Shown piece after piece: positions 33,577-42,469 of a stretch of DNA of 64,000 bases. Position numbers and translations under genes: made by a program. This DNA comes from Bythopirellula goksoeyrii. Its GTDB lineage: Bacteria > Planctomycetota > Planctomycetia > Pirellulales > Lacipirellulaceae. Every line of letters starts with the position of its first letter. Position 1 is the first letter of the stretch. The stretch is from the NCBI RefSeq assembly GCF_008065115.1, contig NZ_CP042913.1, forward strand, positions 2,206,338-2,270,337. Reading direction: 5' to 3'. The notes under the pieces were generated by a model. That model was not told where the DNA came from and did no database searches. It saw only the letters and a program-made list of their open reading frames with translations.

Positions 33577-35463
33577 TCACCCATCCGTGGGTGCGTAACC
33601 TGCCTGTCGGCGTTGGGATTCATCCTTTCTTTTCAGGTCCTGAAAAATAGCGCTAAGAGCCAGGTCTTCGTCACCTGGATTAAGTGTTTTCTGAGATATT
33701 TCAGTTACAGCCGCCTGATGGCGGACCGATTGCTTTTGCTTGGCTAGCAAAGCCAACAAGTCGCTTACACGTTGCTGGAGATCGCTTTCGGCTTTCTCGC
33801 GGCCTGATTCGTCGCAATCCACCAACAGATTCTTCACAGCTGCTTCGTCACTGGCTAGCATTAGTTGATCGAAAGTTGGGATTTGACCGGCGTGCATCAG
33901 TTCGAGCGAAGTCTCGAAAATTTCACGGCATACATCATGCGGGATGTCTTGTTCTGTGAGGTGATCGGACAATTCGGCAAGTACGTTCGGATGGTGAATT
34001 ATCATCTCCACGAGTTCGCGCTCCCAAGCGGCGAGGGGAGTTGCCTTTTCGTGAGTGGGAGCGTCTTGATCTTGTGAGCGCCGCGTAGGGTGAGAGCTAT
34101 GATCTTGTCGAACTGCTGCCAAACGGGATCGAAGTGTTCCTTCGCCAACGACGAATTGTCGCGAGAGACGCGACAAGACTTGTTGTTCACGAAGAAGTGC
34201 CCTCGAAGTAGAACGAGCGCTGGTCGGCAGCGCGCGAGCGAGCGTACCGAGTAGCTCTTCCACTGCCAGTGCAGAGCGATGAGTGCCAGGGGCTGATGCC
34301 AATCCTTTGGTCACAGCGTCAATCTTATAATCGAGGGCGTCGAGTGATTTGTTAAGCCTTTGTTGAAAGGCCTCGCTTCCTTGCGATGAAATAACATCAC
34401 ATGGATCGGCCCCTGTTGGCAAGCTCAAAATTCGTAAATCTATCTCATGAGCTACAAAGAGTGCTAGCAAGTCGTCCAGGATCTGCAATGTGCGACGCTG
34501 CCCTGCTTCATCCCCATCGAGTACTAGCGTGATGCTATCAGTGAACCGACGTACCAAGGGGATATGTTTCTCACCGAGAGCAGTGCCCAACACAGCTACC
34601 GCATTATTAATCCCGTACTGATGGGCCATAATCACGTCAGTGTAGCCCTCCATCACTACGAGGCCTTGCTCCTTGGAAATCGCATCCCGTGCTAGATCGA
34701 GTGCGTAGAGTTGTGTCCCTTTGCTGAACAGCGGCGTCTCGGGGCTATTGATGTACTTGGCCTCGGTCCGTTCGGGACTGCTACTGACAGCCCCAGGGAG
34801 AACACGCCCACCGAAGGCGATGGGACGCGCTAGAGCATCTCGGATCGAGAACAACAGCCGCCCTCGAAATCGGTCGTAGAATCCTCCCGAATCCCGGCGC
34901 AGCACCAGCCCTACGCGTTCGAGAACTTCCCCAGAAAATTCTGCCGCCTGGGCTCGACGCAGGAGCCAATCCCATTCTTCTGGCGAATAACCGAGATGAA
35001 AACGTTCCACACTTTCACTATTGATTCCGCGGTCGGCAAGATACTGCCGGGCACCCTCTGCCGCGGGATCATGCAGCAAGCACTGATGAAACTCACGCTC
35101 AGCCCATGCCATCACTGCGAGCAGATTACGGCGATCGAACTGACTAGGCTGACCGGAGTTCTTCGTCGGAGTCAACGCAATTCCCGCCCGTTCGGCCAGC
35201 ATTTCCAGAGCTTCGCGGAACTCCAATCCCTCGGTTCGCATGATAAAGCTGAAGACGTCACCACCAATGTCGCAGACATAGCACTTGAAGGACTGACGCT
35301 CGGGGTTTACTTGCAGACTGGGGCGCGAATCATCGTGCCAGGGGCAGAGGCCGACGAAATTGCGCCCCTGACGACGCAGAGCCATATAGCCCCCGATCAG
35401 GTCGACGATGTCGACGGCCTGACGAACTTGTTCTTTCGCATCCTGCAAATCATTGAGTGGCAC
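33577..35463 (-). CDS. dnaG: DNA primase
   Basis: DnaG makes RNA primers at the replication fork. 628 residues with a GTG start at 35463. N-terminal CHC2 zinc finger (CPWHDD-SLQVNPERQSFKCYVC: Cys, His, Cys, Cys), RNAP-basic core (FHLGYSPEEW, GGRVLP-AKYINSPETPLFSKG), TOPRIM domain with VVMEGYTDVI and the LVLDGDEAG acidic motif, and a C-terminal DnaB-interacting region that is poorly conserved. Upstream of rpoD, with the htrA-type gene 117 bp further upstream on the same strand. A hairpin-like GC-rich palindrome (35508-35528) lies in that gap without a T-tract. Confidence 0.95.
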   Translation of the reverse strand: MPLNDLQDAKEQVRQAVDIVDLIGGYMALRRQGRNFVGLCPWHDDSRPSLQVNPERQSFKCYVCDIGGDVFSFIMRTEGLEFREALEMLAERAGIALTPTKNSGQPSQFDRRNLLAVMAWAEREFHQCLLHDPAAEGARQYLADRGINSESVERFHLGYSPEEWDWLLRRAQAAEFSGEVLERVGLVLRRDSGGFYDRFRGRLLFSIRDALARPIAFGGRVLPGAVSSSPERTEAKYINSPETPLFSKGTQLYALDLARDAISKEQGLVVMEGYTDVIMAHQYGINNAVAVLGTALGEKHIPLVRRFTDSITLVLDGDEAGQRRTLQILDDLLALFVAHEIDLRILSLPTGADPCDVISSQGSEAFQQRLNKSLDALDYKIDAVTKGLASAPGTHRSALAVEELLGTLARALPTSARSTSRALLREQQVLSRLSRQFVVGEGTLRSRLAAVRQDHSSHPTRRSQDQDAPTHEKATPLAAWERELVEMIIHHPNVLAELSDHLTEQDIPHDVCREIFETSLELMHAGQIPTFDQLMLASDEAAVKNLLVDCDESGREKAESDLQQRVSDLLALLAKQKQSVRHQAAVTEISQKTLNPGDEDLALSAIFQDLKRKDESQRRQAGYAPTDG

Positions 35464-35580
35464 GATTGGTCATCCGTGATAGGTGGCTAAAGGGATTAAT
35501 AGCTTAGCCGGTCCGCCACGCGGTCCGGAAGTTCCGAAAGCAAGTGTGCATTCGGCTAGGCTTGGTACTTGGACAGTGAG

Positions 35581-36816
35581 CTAAAGCGATTCATTCTGCG
35601 GCCGCGCACCTACCTTCACCTGGACGGTCAGTCGCTTGATACCGTCACGATTCTGACGGATCAGATCTACCGGCACGGTCGTACCGATTGGAGTCGCAGC
35701 AATGGCTCGGCTCAAAAGGGTTGGATCAGAATATTCCTCGCCGTTCCATGTTAGCAGGACATCTCCCAATTCGATCCCGGCATCTTCTGCAGGTGTGTCA
35801 TCGCGGATGTCGGCTACCAGTACCCCCTGGTCTTTTTCCAAGCCTAAGAGTCGTGCCACAGGATCGGGGACCAACCGGGGACCAACTCCCAGATATCCAC
35901 GATCCACATGTCCCACTTTTCGAAGTTGCTCATAGCTGGCTTGAGCGATGGAACTGGGGATCGAGAAGCTGATTCCCTGATAGGTATTGCCGTAAATAGC
36001 TGTATTGATGCCAATGATCTTGCCTTCGACGTTCACCAAGGGACCGCCACTGTTACCAGGGTTAACTGCTGCATCGGTTTGCAAAAACTCCTGATAGATC
36101 GAACTTCGTTCTGTGGAGACTCCGGGGTCTCGCGCGGTGGTGATCCCCCGGCGATTCTTGGCACTAAGAATTCCAAAAGTGATGCTTTTCTGAAATCCAA
36201 AGGGACTGCCCAAGGCCCAGACCCATTCGCCAACATTTAGGTTGTCGCTATCGCCCCATTGGGCAGCGTGCAAATCGTCAAGTTCTGTCTTCAATACTGC
36301 AACGTCGACTAGCGGGTCGCTGCCGATGACACTTGCCGGTCCACGGCGGCCATCGCTCAATTGAACTTCCAGCGATCCGACTCCTTCAACCACATGATAA
36401 TTGGTGACGATATAACCGGCCTCGTCTACAATCACACCGGCTCCTTGGCCCATGTCTCTTCCACGATGAGTACGAATATGAACGACACTGGGGCTGACAT
36501 AATCGAACAACATTCGCGAGGCATCGTTAAGCTGCATCAGATCGAGCTGATGGATATTGTCGCTGGCGACATCGAACTTCGCTCGCTCCTCAGCTTCAAC
36601 CAGCGCATACTGGATTCTACCAGCAAGGGAAGGTGCAATCAGCAACGCCATGAGGATGCCAAAGATCCACAATAAACGACGTAGCCGCGAGAGATCCTTC
36701 TGGGTGACCAACTGATCGGCAGGCACAGTTTCGGCCAGCAGCGACGGAGTCGTCTGATTACGAACTTCGACAACCGGTAAAGCACCGAATTCATCACTAT
36801 GTGGTTCTTGCTGCAT
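35581..36816 (-). CDS. HtrA/DegP-type serine protease with PDZ domain
   Basis: 411 residues. A cytoplasmic N-terminus of about 45 residues, one membrane helix (LLWIFGILMALLIAPSLAG), then a periplasmic trypsin-like domain with full triad His141 (TNYHVV), Asp171 (DPLVDVAVLK) and Ser256 (NPGNSGGPL), followed by a single PDZ domain (RGYLGVGPRLVPDP to about 395, with GVLVADIRDDTPAEDAGIELGDVLLTW as its binding groove region, core GIELGDVLL). The anchor and single PDZ make it DegS-like in layout. A role in envelope protein quality control is inferred from the family. It is divergent from aat (124-bp gap). Confidence 0.9.
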   Translation of the reverse strand: MQQEPHSDEFGALPVVEVRNQTTPSLLAETVPADQLVTQKDLSRLRRLLWIFGILMALLIAPSLAGRIQYALVEAEERAKFDVASDNIHQLDLMQLNDASRMLFDYVSPSVVHIRTHRGRDMGQGAGVIVDEAGYIVTNYHVVEGVGSLEVQLSDGRRGPASVIGSDPLVDVAVLKTELDDLHAAQWGDSDNLNVGEWVWALGSPFGFQKSITFGILSAKNRRGITTARDPGVSTERSSIYQEFLQTDAAVNPGNSGGPLVNVEGKIIGINTAIYGNTYQGISFSIPSSIAQASYEQLRKVGHVDRGYLGVGPRLVPDPVARLLGLEKDQGVLVADIRDDTPAEDAGIELGDVLLTWNGEEYSDPTLLSRAIAATPIGTTVPVDLIRQNRDGIKRLTVQVKVGARPQNESL

Positions 36817-36940
36817 GGTATAGAAGCCTGGGAAATCTGGAGTTGCAACTCAAATGCCATTTCCGGCGCACATCACGCGGTCGGCGCACAGCACGCGGCC
36901 TACGGTTTCATTATACTAGTTTTTTCGCTTTTGTATCCCA

Positions 36941-37639
36941 GTGAGCGAATTTCAAGCATTTTCGAACGTGAAAGCGTACCGCATTTTTCCCATGCCCCCG
37001 AAATACTTCCCGAATCCAGCAGAGTCCTCCGCTGACGGCCTGGTAGCTGTAGGAGGGGATCTTGCGCCTGAGCGGCTTTTGGACGCATACAGTCATGGGA
37101 TATTTCCTTGGCCTATGGATGATTTTGAGCCGCATGTGTGGTGGTCACCTGATCCTCGAGCGGTATTGCCGCTTGATGGATTTCGTGCCTCGAGGCGACT
37201 CTTGCGGCGAGTTCGTTCGGGACAGTTCACGACTACCTTCGACAAGGAGTTCGGCGAAGTAATGCGGGCTTGCGCAACTGGCCCTGGGCGTGCGGGTGGC
37301 ACTTGGATTACTCCTGACATGATTGAGGGCTATTGTGAACTTCACCGACTTGGTCACGCCCACAGCGTCGAAGTGTGGCAGGCCGATAAACTCGTCGGCG
37401 GTGTTTATGGCGTAAGCGTTGGAGGGCTGTTTGCTGCCGAGAGTATGTTCCATCGAGAGCGAGATGCCTCGAAGGTCGCACTTTTCCGTTTGGTCGAACA
37501 TCTCAATGCCCGCGGCTACCAACTGCTCGACGTCCAGCAGTGGACTTCGCACACGGGAAGTTTGGGGGTGATTGAGATACCGCGGAGTGAGTATCTGCAA
37601 AGGCTGGTAGAGGTTGTTGATCTGCCGGTGACGTTTTAA
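36941..37639 (+). CDS. aat: Leucyl/phenylalanyl-tRNA--protein transferase
   Basis: Aat adds Leu or Phe to proteins with N-terminal Arg or Lys, marking them for ClpAP (N-end rule). The 232-residue frame begins at GTG 36941; GTG 36968 or ATG 36992 would also give a full domain, which begins FPNPAESSADGLVAVGGDL. Family motifs: GIFPWP, WWSPDPRAVL, TFDKEF--VM-AC, TWITPDMIEGYCELHRLGHAHSVE (core TWITPDMI), GGVYGVSVGGLFAAESMFHRERDASK (core AAESMFHR), and DVQQWTSHTGSLGVIEIPRSEY (core HTGSLGV). Single gene, divergent from the htrA-type gene. Confidence 0.93.
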   Translation: MSEFQAFSNVKAYRIFPMPPKYFPNPAESSADGLVAVGGDLAPERLLDAYSHGIFPWPMDDFEPHVWWSPDPRAVLPLDGFRASRRLLRRVRSGQFTTTFDKEFGEVMRACATGPGRAGGTWITPDMIEGYCELHRLGHAHSVEVWQADKLVGGVYGVSVGGLFAAESMFHRERDASKVALFRLVEHLNARGYQLLDVQQWTSHTGSLGVIEIPRSEYLQRLVEVVDLPVTF

Positions 37640-37674
37640 TTGATTCACCACCATTCGAGGTAAAGTTTTCAGTT

Positions 37675-38078
37675 CTATGGGGCAGACCAATCTTCGATTT
37701 TTAGATTTTGGACGCGTAAGAATTCACGCGTGTTGGAAGTAACAAGTGTCACTCCATGAGAGCGGCAGATGGCGGCTATCTGAAGATCATTGGGACCGAT
37801 AAACAACCGATTAATTCGAGTTCATGACGTAGTAAGGCGTAGTGCCAGGCAGCGGTATCGTCGAACGGAAGTGAAGCGAACTGGGAAAACAATTCTTGGA
37901 GTACTGCCAGTCGCTGGTCGGTTCTTCCGTACTTTTGAGCTCCATGCTAAAGCTCGGCCTTGACAACGGACCACAAGAAGATTTGATCTGAAGAATGACT
38001 AAGCAAAGTATGCTCAAGTAAGCTGTCAGGATATTTGAGCAGATTAATCCAGACATTCGTGTCGGGGAGCCAAGGCAT
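37675..38078 (-). pseudogene. Decayed VapC-type PIN-domain toxin
   Basis: Read from ATG 38078 the frame gives MPWLPDTNVWINLLK (the first PIN Asp and Asn), then AEL followed by an amber stop at 37949-37947. Past the stop, the same frame continues as HGAQKYGRTDQRLAVLQELF and FDDTAAWHYALLRHELEL; a one-base deletion near 37797-37805 then shifts the frame, after which GPNDLQIAAICRSHGV-LVTSNTREF-RVQNLKIEDW restores the C-terminal PIN acidic residues. The total span (~134 codons) equals a normal VapC. The start overlaps the stop of the antitoxin gene (TAATG). One nonsense and one frameshift mutation make it inactive. Confidence 0.85.
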
Positions 38079-38314
38079 TACCAATCCTCTCGCTGTTGAA
38101 GCTCTCCCTGCGAAGGACGCTCAAATGCTTCCGTTCCCCAATGCGCCCGAAGACTTTCAAAAAATCCTTTCGGTAAAAAGTTGTCACTTTTCATCGATTC
38201 GGAATGAACTGACCCAGGTAGTGGTCTGATTTCCACCTGAGTTCCATCTGGCCAATCAATCGAGCCGGGTAACTCGATGCGGCCTGCCTGAAAAGTTGCG
38301 GTAATGATTTGCAT
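38078..38314 (-). CDS. Putative VapB-type antitoxin (orphaned)
   Basis: 78 residues: MQIITATFQAGRIELPGSIDWPDG, QVEIRPL, then a Ser/Lys-rich linker and PKGFFESLRAHWG followed by a Gln-rich end. The N-terminal beta-hairpin resembles AbrB/AF2212-like DNA-binding antitoxins, and the C-terminal part would wrap the PIN toxin. Its stop overlaps the toxin start. With the toxin broken it is an orphan, and its own frame is intact. Confidence 0.65.
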   Translation of the reverse strand: MQIITATFQAGRIELPGSIDWPDGTQVEIRPLPGSVHSESMKSDNFLPKGFFESLRAHWGTEAFERPSQGELQQREDW

Positions 38315-38439
38315 AGGGAATCGCGGATAAGAGGAATTATACTATAGTTCAATAAATTCTATTCTAGCATAGTCGTAGTATCTTGGGTACTGTCCAGGCC
38401 ACGGGATTGCACTGAATTGTTTCGGTTGCAAAAGTGATT

Positions 38440-39351
38440 TTAAGCAATCAGAGGCCGCAAAACATTATGGCTAATCTTCAGCGATTGTAGGCGTCGTTCG
38501 ACTGAGCCTTCAAAGGATTCGTCTTCTACCTCAACACAGACGGGACCATCGTACCCCACGTCCGTGAGTGCCGCGATCCAGCGACCCCAATCGATGTCTC
38601 CCAAACCGGGGATCTTGGCAGTGCTACGCTCCATGGGGAGTGCGAGCGAACCGACTTCGTCAAGTTGGTCGAGATTCACACGCATATCCTTAGCGTGAGT
38701 ATGAAAGATTCGACTGCCAAACTCTTTGATCGGAGCAATGGGGTCCATCAACTGCATCTCCAAATGCGATGGATCATAGTTTAGGCCAAAGTTCGCCGAC
38801 GGAATCGCTTCAAACATCCGCCGCCAAATGGCTGGAGTGCGAGCCAGATTCAAGCCAGAGGGCCAAGTGTTCTCGAACAGCATCGGGCAATTTTCAATGC
38901 CAATACGAATGTTCTTATCTTCGGCATACTTGATCAGAGCTGGCCAGACCTCAGTGAACTTTCTGAAATTCTCCTCTAGCGGTAAGTTCTGATTCGCTCC
39001 GATAAATGAATTGACATTGTCCAAACCTAGCTTGACTGCGGCGTCGATTACCTTGGGGATATGTTCGATGGCGGCGCGGGCCTGCTCTTCGTTAGCCGAC
39101 AGTGGCACAGAGTAATAGCCCAAGGCCGAGATGCCCACGCCATACTTTTCGCAGAGCGCTCTCACATCGTCCGCTTGCGACTGAGAAAACTCGGTCACGT
39201 CGATGTGCATCACACCGCCATGCTTGCGATCGGGTCCCCCGGGGGGCCAGCACATGACTTCGACGCAGTCGTAGCCGATGTCGCGGGCATGCCGGAGGAC
39301 TTCTTCGAGGGATAAATCACCAAAGATGGCGCTGACAAATCCGAGTTGCAT
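38440..39351 (-). CDS. Sugar phosphate isomerase/epimerase (xylose isomerase-like TIM barrel)
   Basis: 303 residues, AP-endonuclease-2-like TIM barrel. Motifs: [32 protein letters not shown] at the first strand (core [13 protein letters not shown]), [20 protein letters not shown] with metal ligands Asp and His, [10 protein letters not shown], and [30 protein letters not shown] (core GDIDWGRW) with the last Glu ligand. The metal-binding set is complete, so it is probably an active isomerase, epimerase or dehydratase on a sugar or inositol derivative. No partner gene is adjacent, so the substrate is unknown. Confidence 0.87.
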   Translation of the reverse strand: [303 protein letters not shown]

Positions 39352-39979
39352 ATTTGGTCCGTGGTTAGTTGTCCGTTGCCAGTTGTGGAGAGTCGAGAGC
39401 TGAGAGTCAAGAGCCAGAATGATTGTCTCTTGACTCTAGTCTCTCGAATCTTGACTCGTATCATAACAAATCAGGAGGCACATATTCTATTAGGATCTGG
39501 AGGGCTGATGAATAGTCTGCGCGCAGGTTGAGCGCGGGGTGGGGAATTGTTTTTGTCATTTTGTGCGAAAACTTTGTTTCAAAACAAAACTATTCGTTTC
39601 ACCCCTTGTTTTATAGAGTCTGCACAATAGTTTTGAAAACAAAACCTCCTCTCACGCCGGAAAAAACTCCCTTCAAAGCATGCATCAGCCGAACATGTTA
39701 GCACACGGTTAGCGTTGGCACCTTTCACGCAGCACTGGATGAACCGATCGCTAGCGGGATGCGGCTGATTTGGCAGCGGATTTCCTGCTCTGAGTGCGGG
39801 TGGTTAACAAGTAGCCTTAAGGGACATTATGCCAAATAGAGTGGCACATTTTCTACAAGAAAATGTGGGCCAGTCCAAGAAGTAATCTCTCGCAAAGGCG
39901 CAAAGGCGCAATGCAAAACGGAGATTGGAGCCGAGGGGCGTATTCCGGAACAAGCCTTGTCAGTTCCGGCATGAAGCTA
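39352..39979. other. Noncoding region with duplicated element copy A and palindrome
   Basis: 628 bp without a gene. It holds copy A of a 265-bp direct repeat (39392-39656), then an AT-rich stretch, and a perfect palindrome at 39845-39867 (CACATTTTCT, loop ACA, AGAAAATGTG). The part after 39658 resembles 42192-42465 more weakly (GTGGCACA-TTTCTAC, GGCCAG, TCTCGCA-AGGCGC). Confidence 0.7.
39392..39656. repeat. 265-bp direct repeat, copy A
   Basis: Aligns without gaps to 41927-42191 (offset 2535) with about seven differences, all near the ends; the central ~210 bases appear identical. It contains a 9-bp inverted repeat (AAAACTATT at 39586-39594, AATAGTTTT at 39626-39634) and a self-complementary GTCAAGAG/CTCTTGAC pair near its start. 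It lies downstream of the first repeat-protein gene. Confidence 0.88.
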
Positions 39980-41788
39980 CTAACGAATCCGCCGGGGGAG
40001 CAGGGCCTGGAGGCAGAGGGCGAGTAGTGCTGCGGTGGCGGGTTCGGGGACAACAGTTGCAGCCGAGAAAGTGGGTGAATTAAAACCATAGTTAAGTTGC
40101 CAATTCACAAGGTCGCCGACTGCGGGATTGCGTTGCCAAGCCAGGAAGTCCCGGCCATCCACGTCACCGTCTAGATCGAAGTCACCGGGTTCAGGTAGAA
40201 CCGCGACTCGGTTGGAGACGAAAATACCCGAAGTTCCATCAGTGAACTGTGCACTGAAGGCGAGCTGGCCGACGTCGTTGAAGCCCGACGGGCGGCCGTC
40301 CTCGTTGCCGGTGTTCGTGGCCACACTGAAGGAGGAGATCGTCCGCAGGTCGTTGACCAGCGGGTCGTCGTTGACGTCGATTACGTTGCCTTCACGTACG
40401 ATTTCAACAAGCTGGCCGTTGCGGTCTGTTGCGTAGAGGCCGAAGTCGTTGGTCGAGTTCACGCCCGGACCAGCGAGAATGTTTTCGAACGCGGTCTGCC
40501 CTGCGGCATTTAACATAGGGGAAAGGAAAAATCTGAGAACGACACCGGGATTGGCGCCAGGGGCCTGACTGCCCGCTCGAGCAACTTCGGCTAACGTGCC
40601 GGTTCCATCACTGTAGATGGCATAATCGTTCAACGAGTTCAAACCAGTGCCGGTCAGACGGCTGCCGAATGCGGTCTGTCCCGCAGCATTTATCACAGGA
40701 GCAGAAAAGCCGACGAAAACGACGCCTTGGCCGCCGCTGGGTGCTTGGTTCCCTGCGCGGGCTACCTCTTCCAGTGAGCCTCTCCATCCGCTGTAAATGC
40801 CGCTGTTGTTCGTCGAGTCCACACCCGGACCTGTGAGGAAACCTCTGAACGCAGTCTGCCCCGCAGAATTAAGCACGGGGGAGGTGGAGTCAGGGAAACT
40901 GAACACAACTCCGGGGGCGGCTCCGGGTGCTTGGTTACCCTCGCGAGTGACTTCTGCCAGAGTACCGCCAACTTGGCTATAAATTCCGGAATTGTTCGCT
41001 CCATTTACTCCTGTGCCACTCAGTTCCCCGAAGAAAGCGATTCGCCCAGTGGAGTTTAGCACAGGGTCGGAGAAGCCTCTGAACACCACTCCAGCACCTG
41101 CGTCGGGGGCTTGATTGCCAGCACGGGCAACCTCGGCCAGTGTGCCTCCTCGCTGACTATAGATTCCCTCGTCGTTAGTTGAAATCACCCCTTCTCCGTT
41201 GAGCTCGGCTCGGAACGCGGTCTGCCCAGGAGAATTTAGTACAATCGAGGGAACACTGAAGTAGAAAAAGAACTTGACACCAGGATTGGCGCCAGGAACC
41301 TGACTGCCCCCTCGGGCAACTTCGACTAAAGTGCCGGTTCCATCGCTGTAAATGGCATACTCATTCGTAAAGTTCACGCCCGGACCAGCGAGAAAGTTGC
41401 GGAATGAGGTGTGACCTGCGGCATCTAACAAAGGGGGATAGAAGGGTCCGAATACTACACCGGGGTTAGCGCCGGGGGCCTGATTGCCCTCACGGGCAAC
41501 TTCACGCAGCGTGCCGCCCTCCTCAAGGTAGATGCCGGAGTCATTCGTCGAGTCCACACCAGAGCCAATGAGACCGCCGACAAACGCGGTCTGTCCGGCG
41601 GCGTTTAGCGCCGGAGGCGCAACGGAGCCGCCGAACCGGACTCCAGGCTCGGCACCTGGTACCTGGTGGCCGGTGAGGGCAACGGTTCGCAGGTCTCCGT
41701 CGGCTTGGGCGGTGAGGGCCAGACAAAACGAAATGGCCAAGGTCGTCGCAGTCAACAACGCGCGGCGGAAGTTTGAAACGAAGAGCAT
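39980..41788 (-). CDS. Exported 60-residue-repeat protein with dockerin-like module and PEP-CTERM anchor (paralogue 1)
   Basis: 602 residues. Signal peptide to AQADGDLRTVALTG, then seven clear repeats of about 60 residues with consensus G-QAPGA-PGVVF--F--P-LNAAGQTAF (gap) L-GPGV-STN--GIYS--GTL-EVAR, and a divergent eighth (IDVNDDPLVNDLRTIS to GIFVSN). Seven or eight four-stranded units suggest a beta-propeller, though this is inference. After it come a single dockerin-like module (GDFDLDGDVDGRDFLAWQR), a linker, VVPEPATAALLALCL and a basic RRIR end. I believe this repeat type is catalogued as DUF7453. It is a tandem paralogue of 42466-44166. Confidence 0.82.
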   Translation of the reverse strand: MLFVSNFRRALLTATTLAISFCLALTAQADGDLRTVALTGHQVPGAEPGVRFGGSVAPPALNAAGQTAFVGGLIGSGVDSTNDSGIYLEEGGTLREVAREGNQAPGANPGVVFGPFYPPLLDAAGHTSFRNFLAGPGVNFTNEYAIYSDGTGTLVEVARGGSQVPGANPGVKFFFYFSVPSIVLNSPGQTAFRAELNGEGVISTNDEGIYSQRGGTLAEVARAGNQAPDAGAGVVFRGFSDPVLNSTGRIAFFGELSGTGVNGANNSGIYSQVGGTLAEVTREGNQAPGAAPGVVFSFPDSTSPVLNSAGQTAFRGFLTGPGVDSTNNSGIYSGWRGSLEEVARAGNQAPSGGQGVVFVGFSAPVINAAGQTAFGSRLTGTGLNSLNDYAIYSDGTGTLAEVARAGSQAPGANPGVVLRFFLSPMLNAAGQTAFENILAGPGVNSTNDFGLYATDRNGQLVEIVREGNVIDVNDDPLVNDLRTISSFSVATNTGNEDGRPSGFNDVGQLAFSAQFTDGTSGIFVSNRVAVLPEPGDFDLDGDVDGRDFLAWQRNPAVGDLVNWQLNYGFNSPTFSAATVVPEPATAALLALCLQALLPRRIR

Positions 41789-42465
41789 GTAATATGTTCT
41801 TTTAATGTTCCAGTATGATAGAGGGGAAATTAGGGAAACGTATGGTTGCTATTGTAACCGATGCGGTTCAGCCTCGTGCCTGGAGTTTGGTAGTTTTTCG
41901 ACATTTTTTTCGTGCCTTCAAAGAAAGTCGAGAGCTTAGGGTCAAGAGCCAGAATGATTGTCTCTTGACTCTAGTCTCTCGAATCTTGACTCGTATCATA
42001 ACAAATCAGGAGGCACATATTCTATTAGGATCTGGAGGGCTGATGAATAGTCTGCGCGCAGGTTGAGCGCGGGGTGGGGAATTGTTTTTGTCATTTTGTG
42101 CGAAAACTTTGTTTCAAAACAAAACTATTCGTTTCACCCCTTGTTTTATAGAGTTTGTTCAATAGTTTTGAAAACAAAATCTCCTCTTACGACGACTGAA
42201 CTCCCAGTTTCAACTTGCTGTGCGAACGGAATACTATATTCCGCATACCCCATTATCTCAAATCGGGTGGCACAATTTCTACGAGAAAATCTGGGCCAGG
42301 TCAGGAATTGTTTCTCGCAGAGGCGCGGAGACGCGGAGCAAGAAGGTGATTAGAGTAGGTGGATGGTAGGCCCGTATCCGCAGATGCGGATAAGCATGAC
42401 GTAGGGTGGGCATCGCCCACCAACATGAATAGAGCAAAAATGAAGTTTGGTGGGCAGTGCCCACC
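41789..42465. other. Noncoding region between the two paralogues, with element copy B
   Basis: 677 bp. From left to right: the promoter region of paralogue 1 (41789-41926), which matches the region upstream of paralogue 2 (44167-44330; shared ATTGTAACCGATGCGGTT and CGTGCCTTCAAAGAAAGTCG), repeat copy B (41927-42191), a degenerate copy of the 39845 palindrome near 42270, and a REP-like pair beginning at 42401. No gene is supported. Confidence 0.7.
41927..42191. repeat. 265-bp direct repeat, copy B
   Basis: Partner of 39392-39656. The first ~23 bases (GTCGAGAGCTTAGGGTCAAG, then AG) occur a third time at 44308-44330, upstream of the second paralogue, marking the duplication boundary. A 47-codon plus-strand frame is shared by copies A and B only because the DNA is the same. 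Confidence 0.88.
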
Positions 42466-42469
42466 CTAC
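42401..42469. repeat. REPIN-like inverted repeat pair
   Basis: Arms 42401-42423 and 42447-42469 are complementary over 23 bases with two mismatches (cores GTAGGGTGGGCA and TGCCCACCCTAC); each arm is itself a short hairpin (GTGGGCA-CGCCCAC type). The stop codon of paralogue 2 (42466-42468) lies inside the right arm. Confidence 0.75.

Noticed and set aside
35508-35528. GC-rich palindrome between the htrA-type gene and dnaG as a terminator
   Set aside because: Stem has a mismatch and no T-tract on either strand.
39845-39867. Palindrome downstream of paralogue 1 as its terminator
   Set aside because: Arms are AT-rich with no following T-tract, and it lies more than 110 bp past the stop; listed only as part of the repeat region.
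39346-42066. Shared 47-codon plus-strand frame in both copies of the 265-bp repeat
   Set aside because: Identity follows from the identical DNA; no Shine-Dalgarno, no motif, and the frame starts differ.
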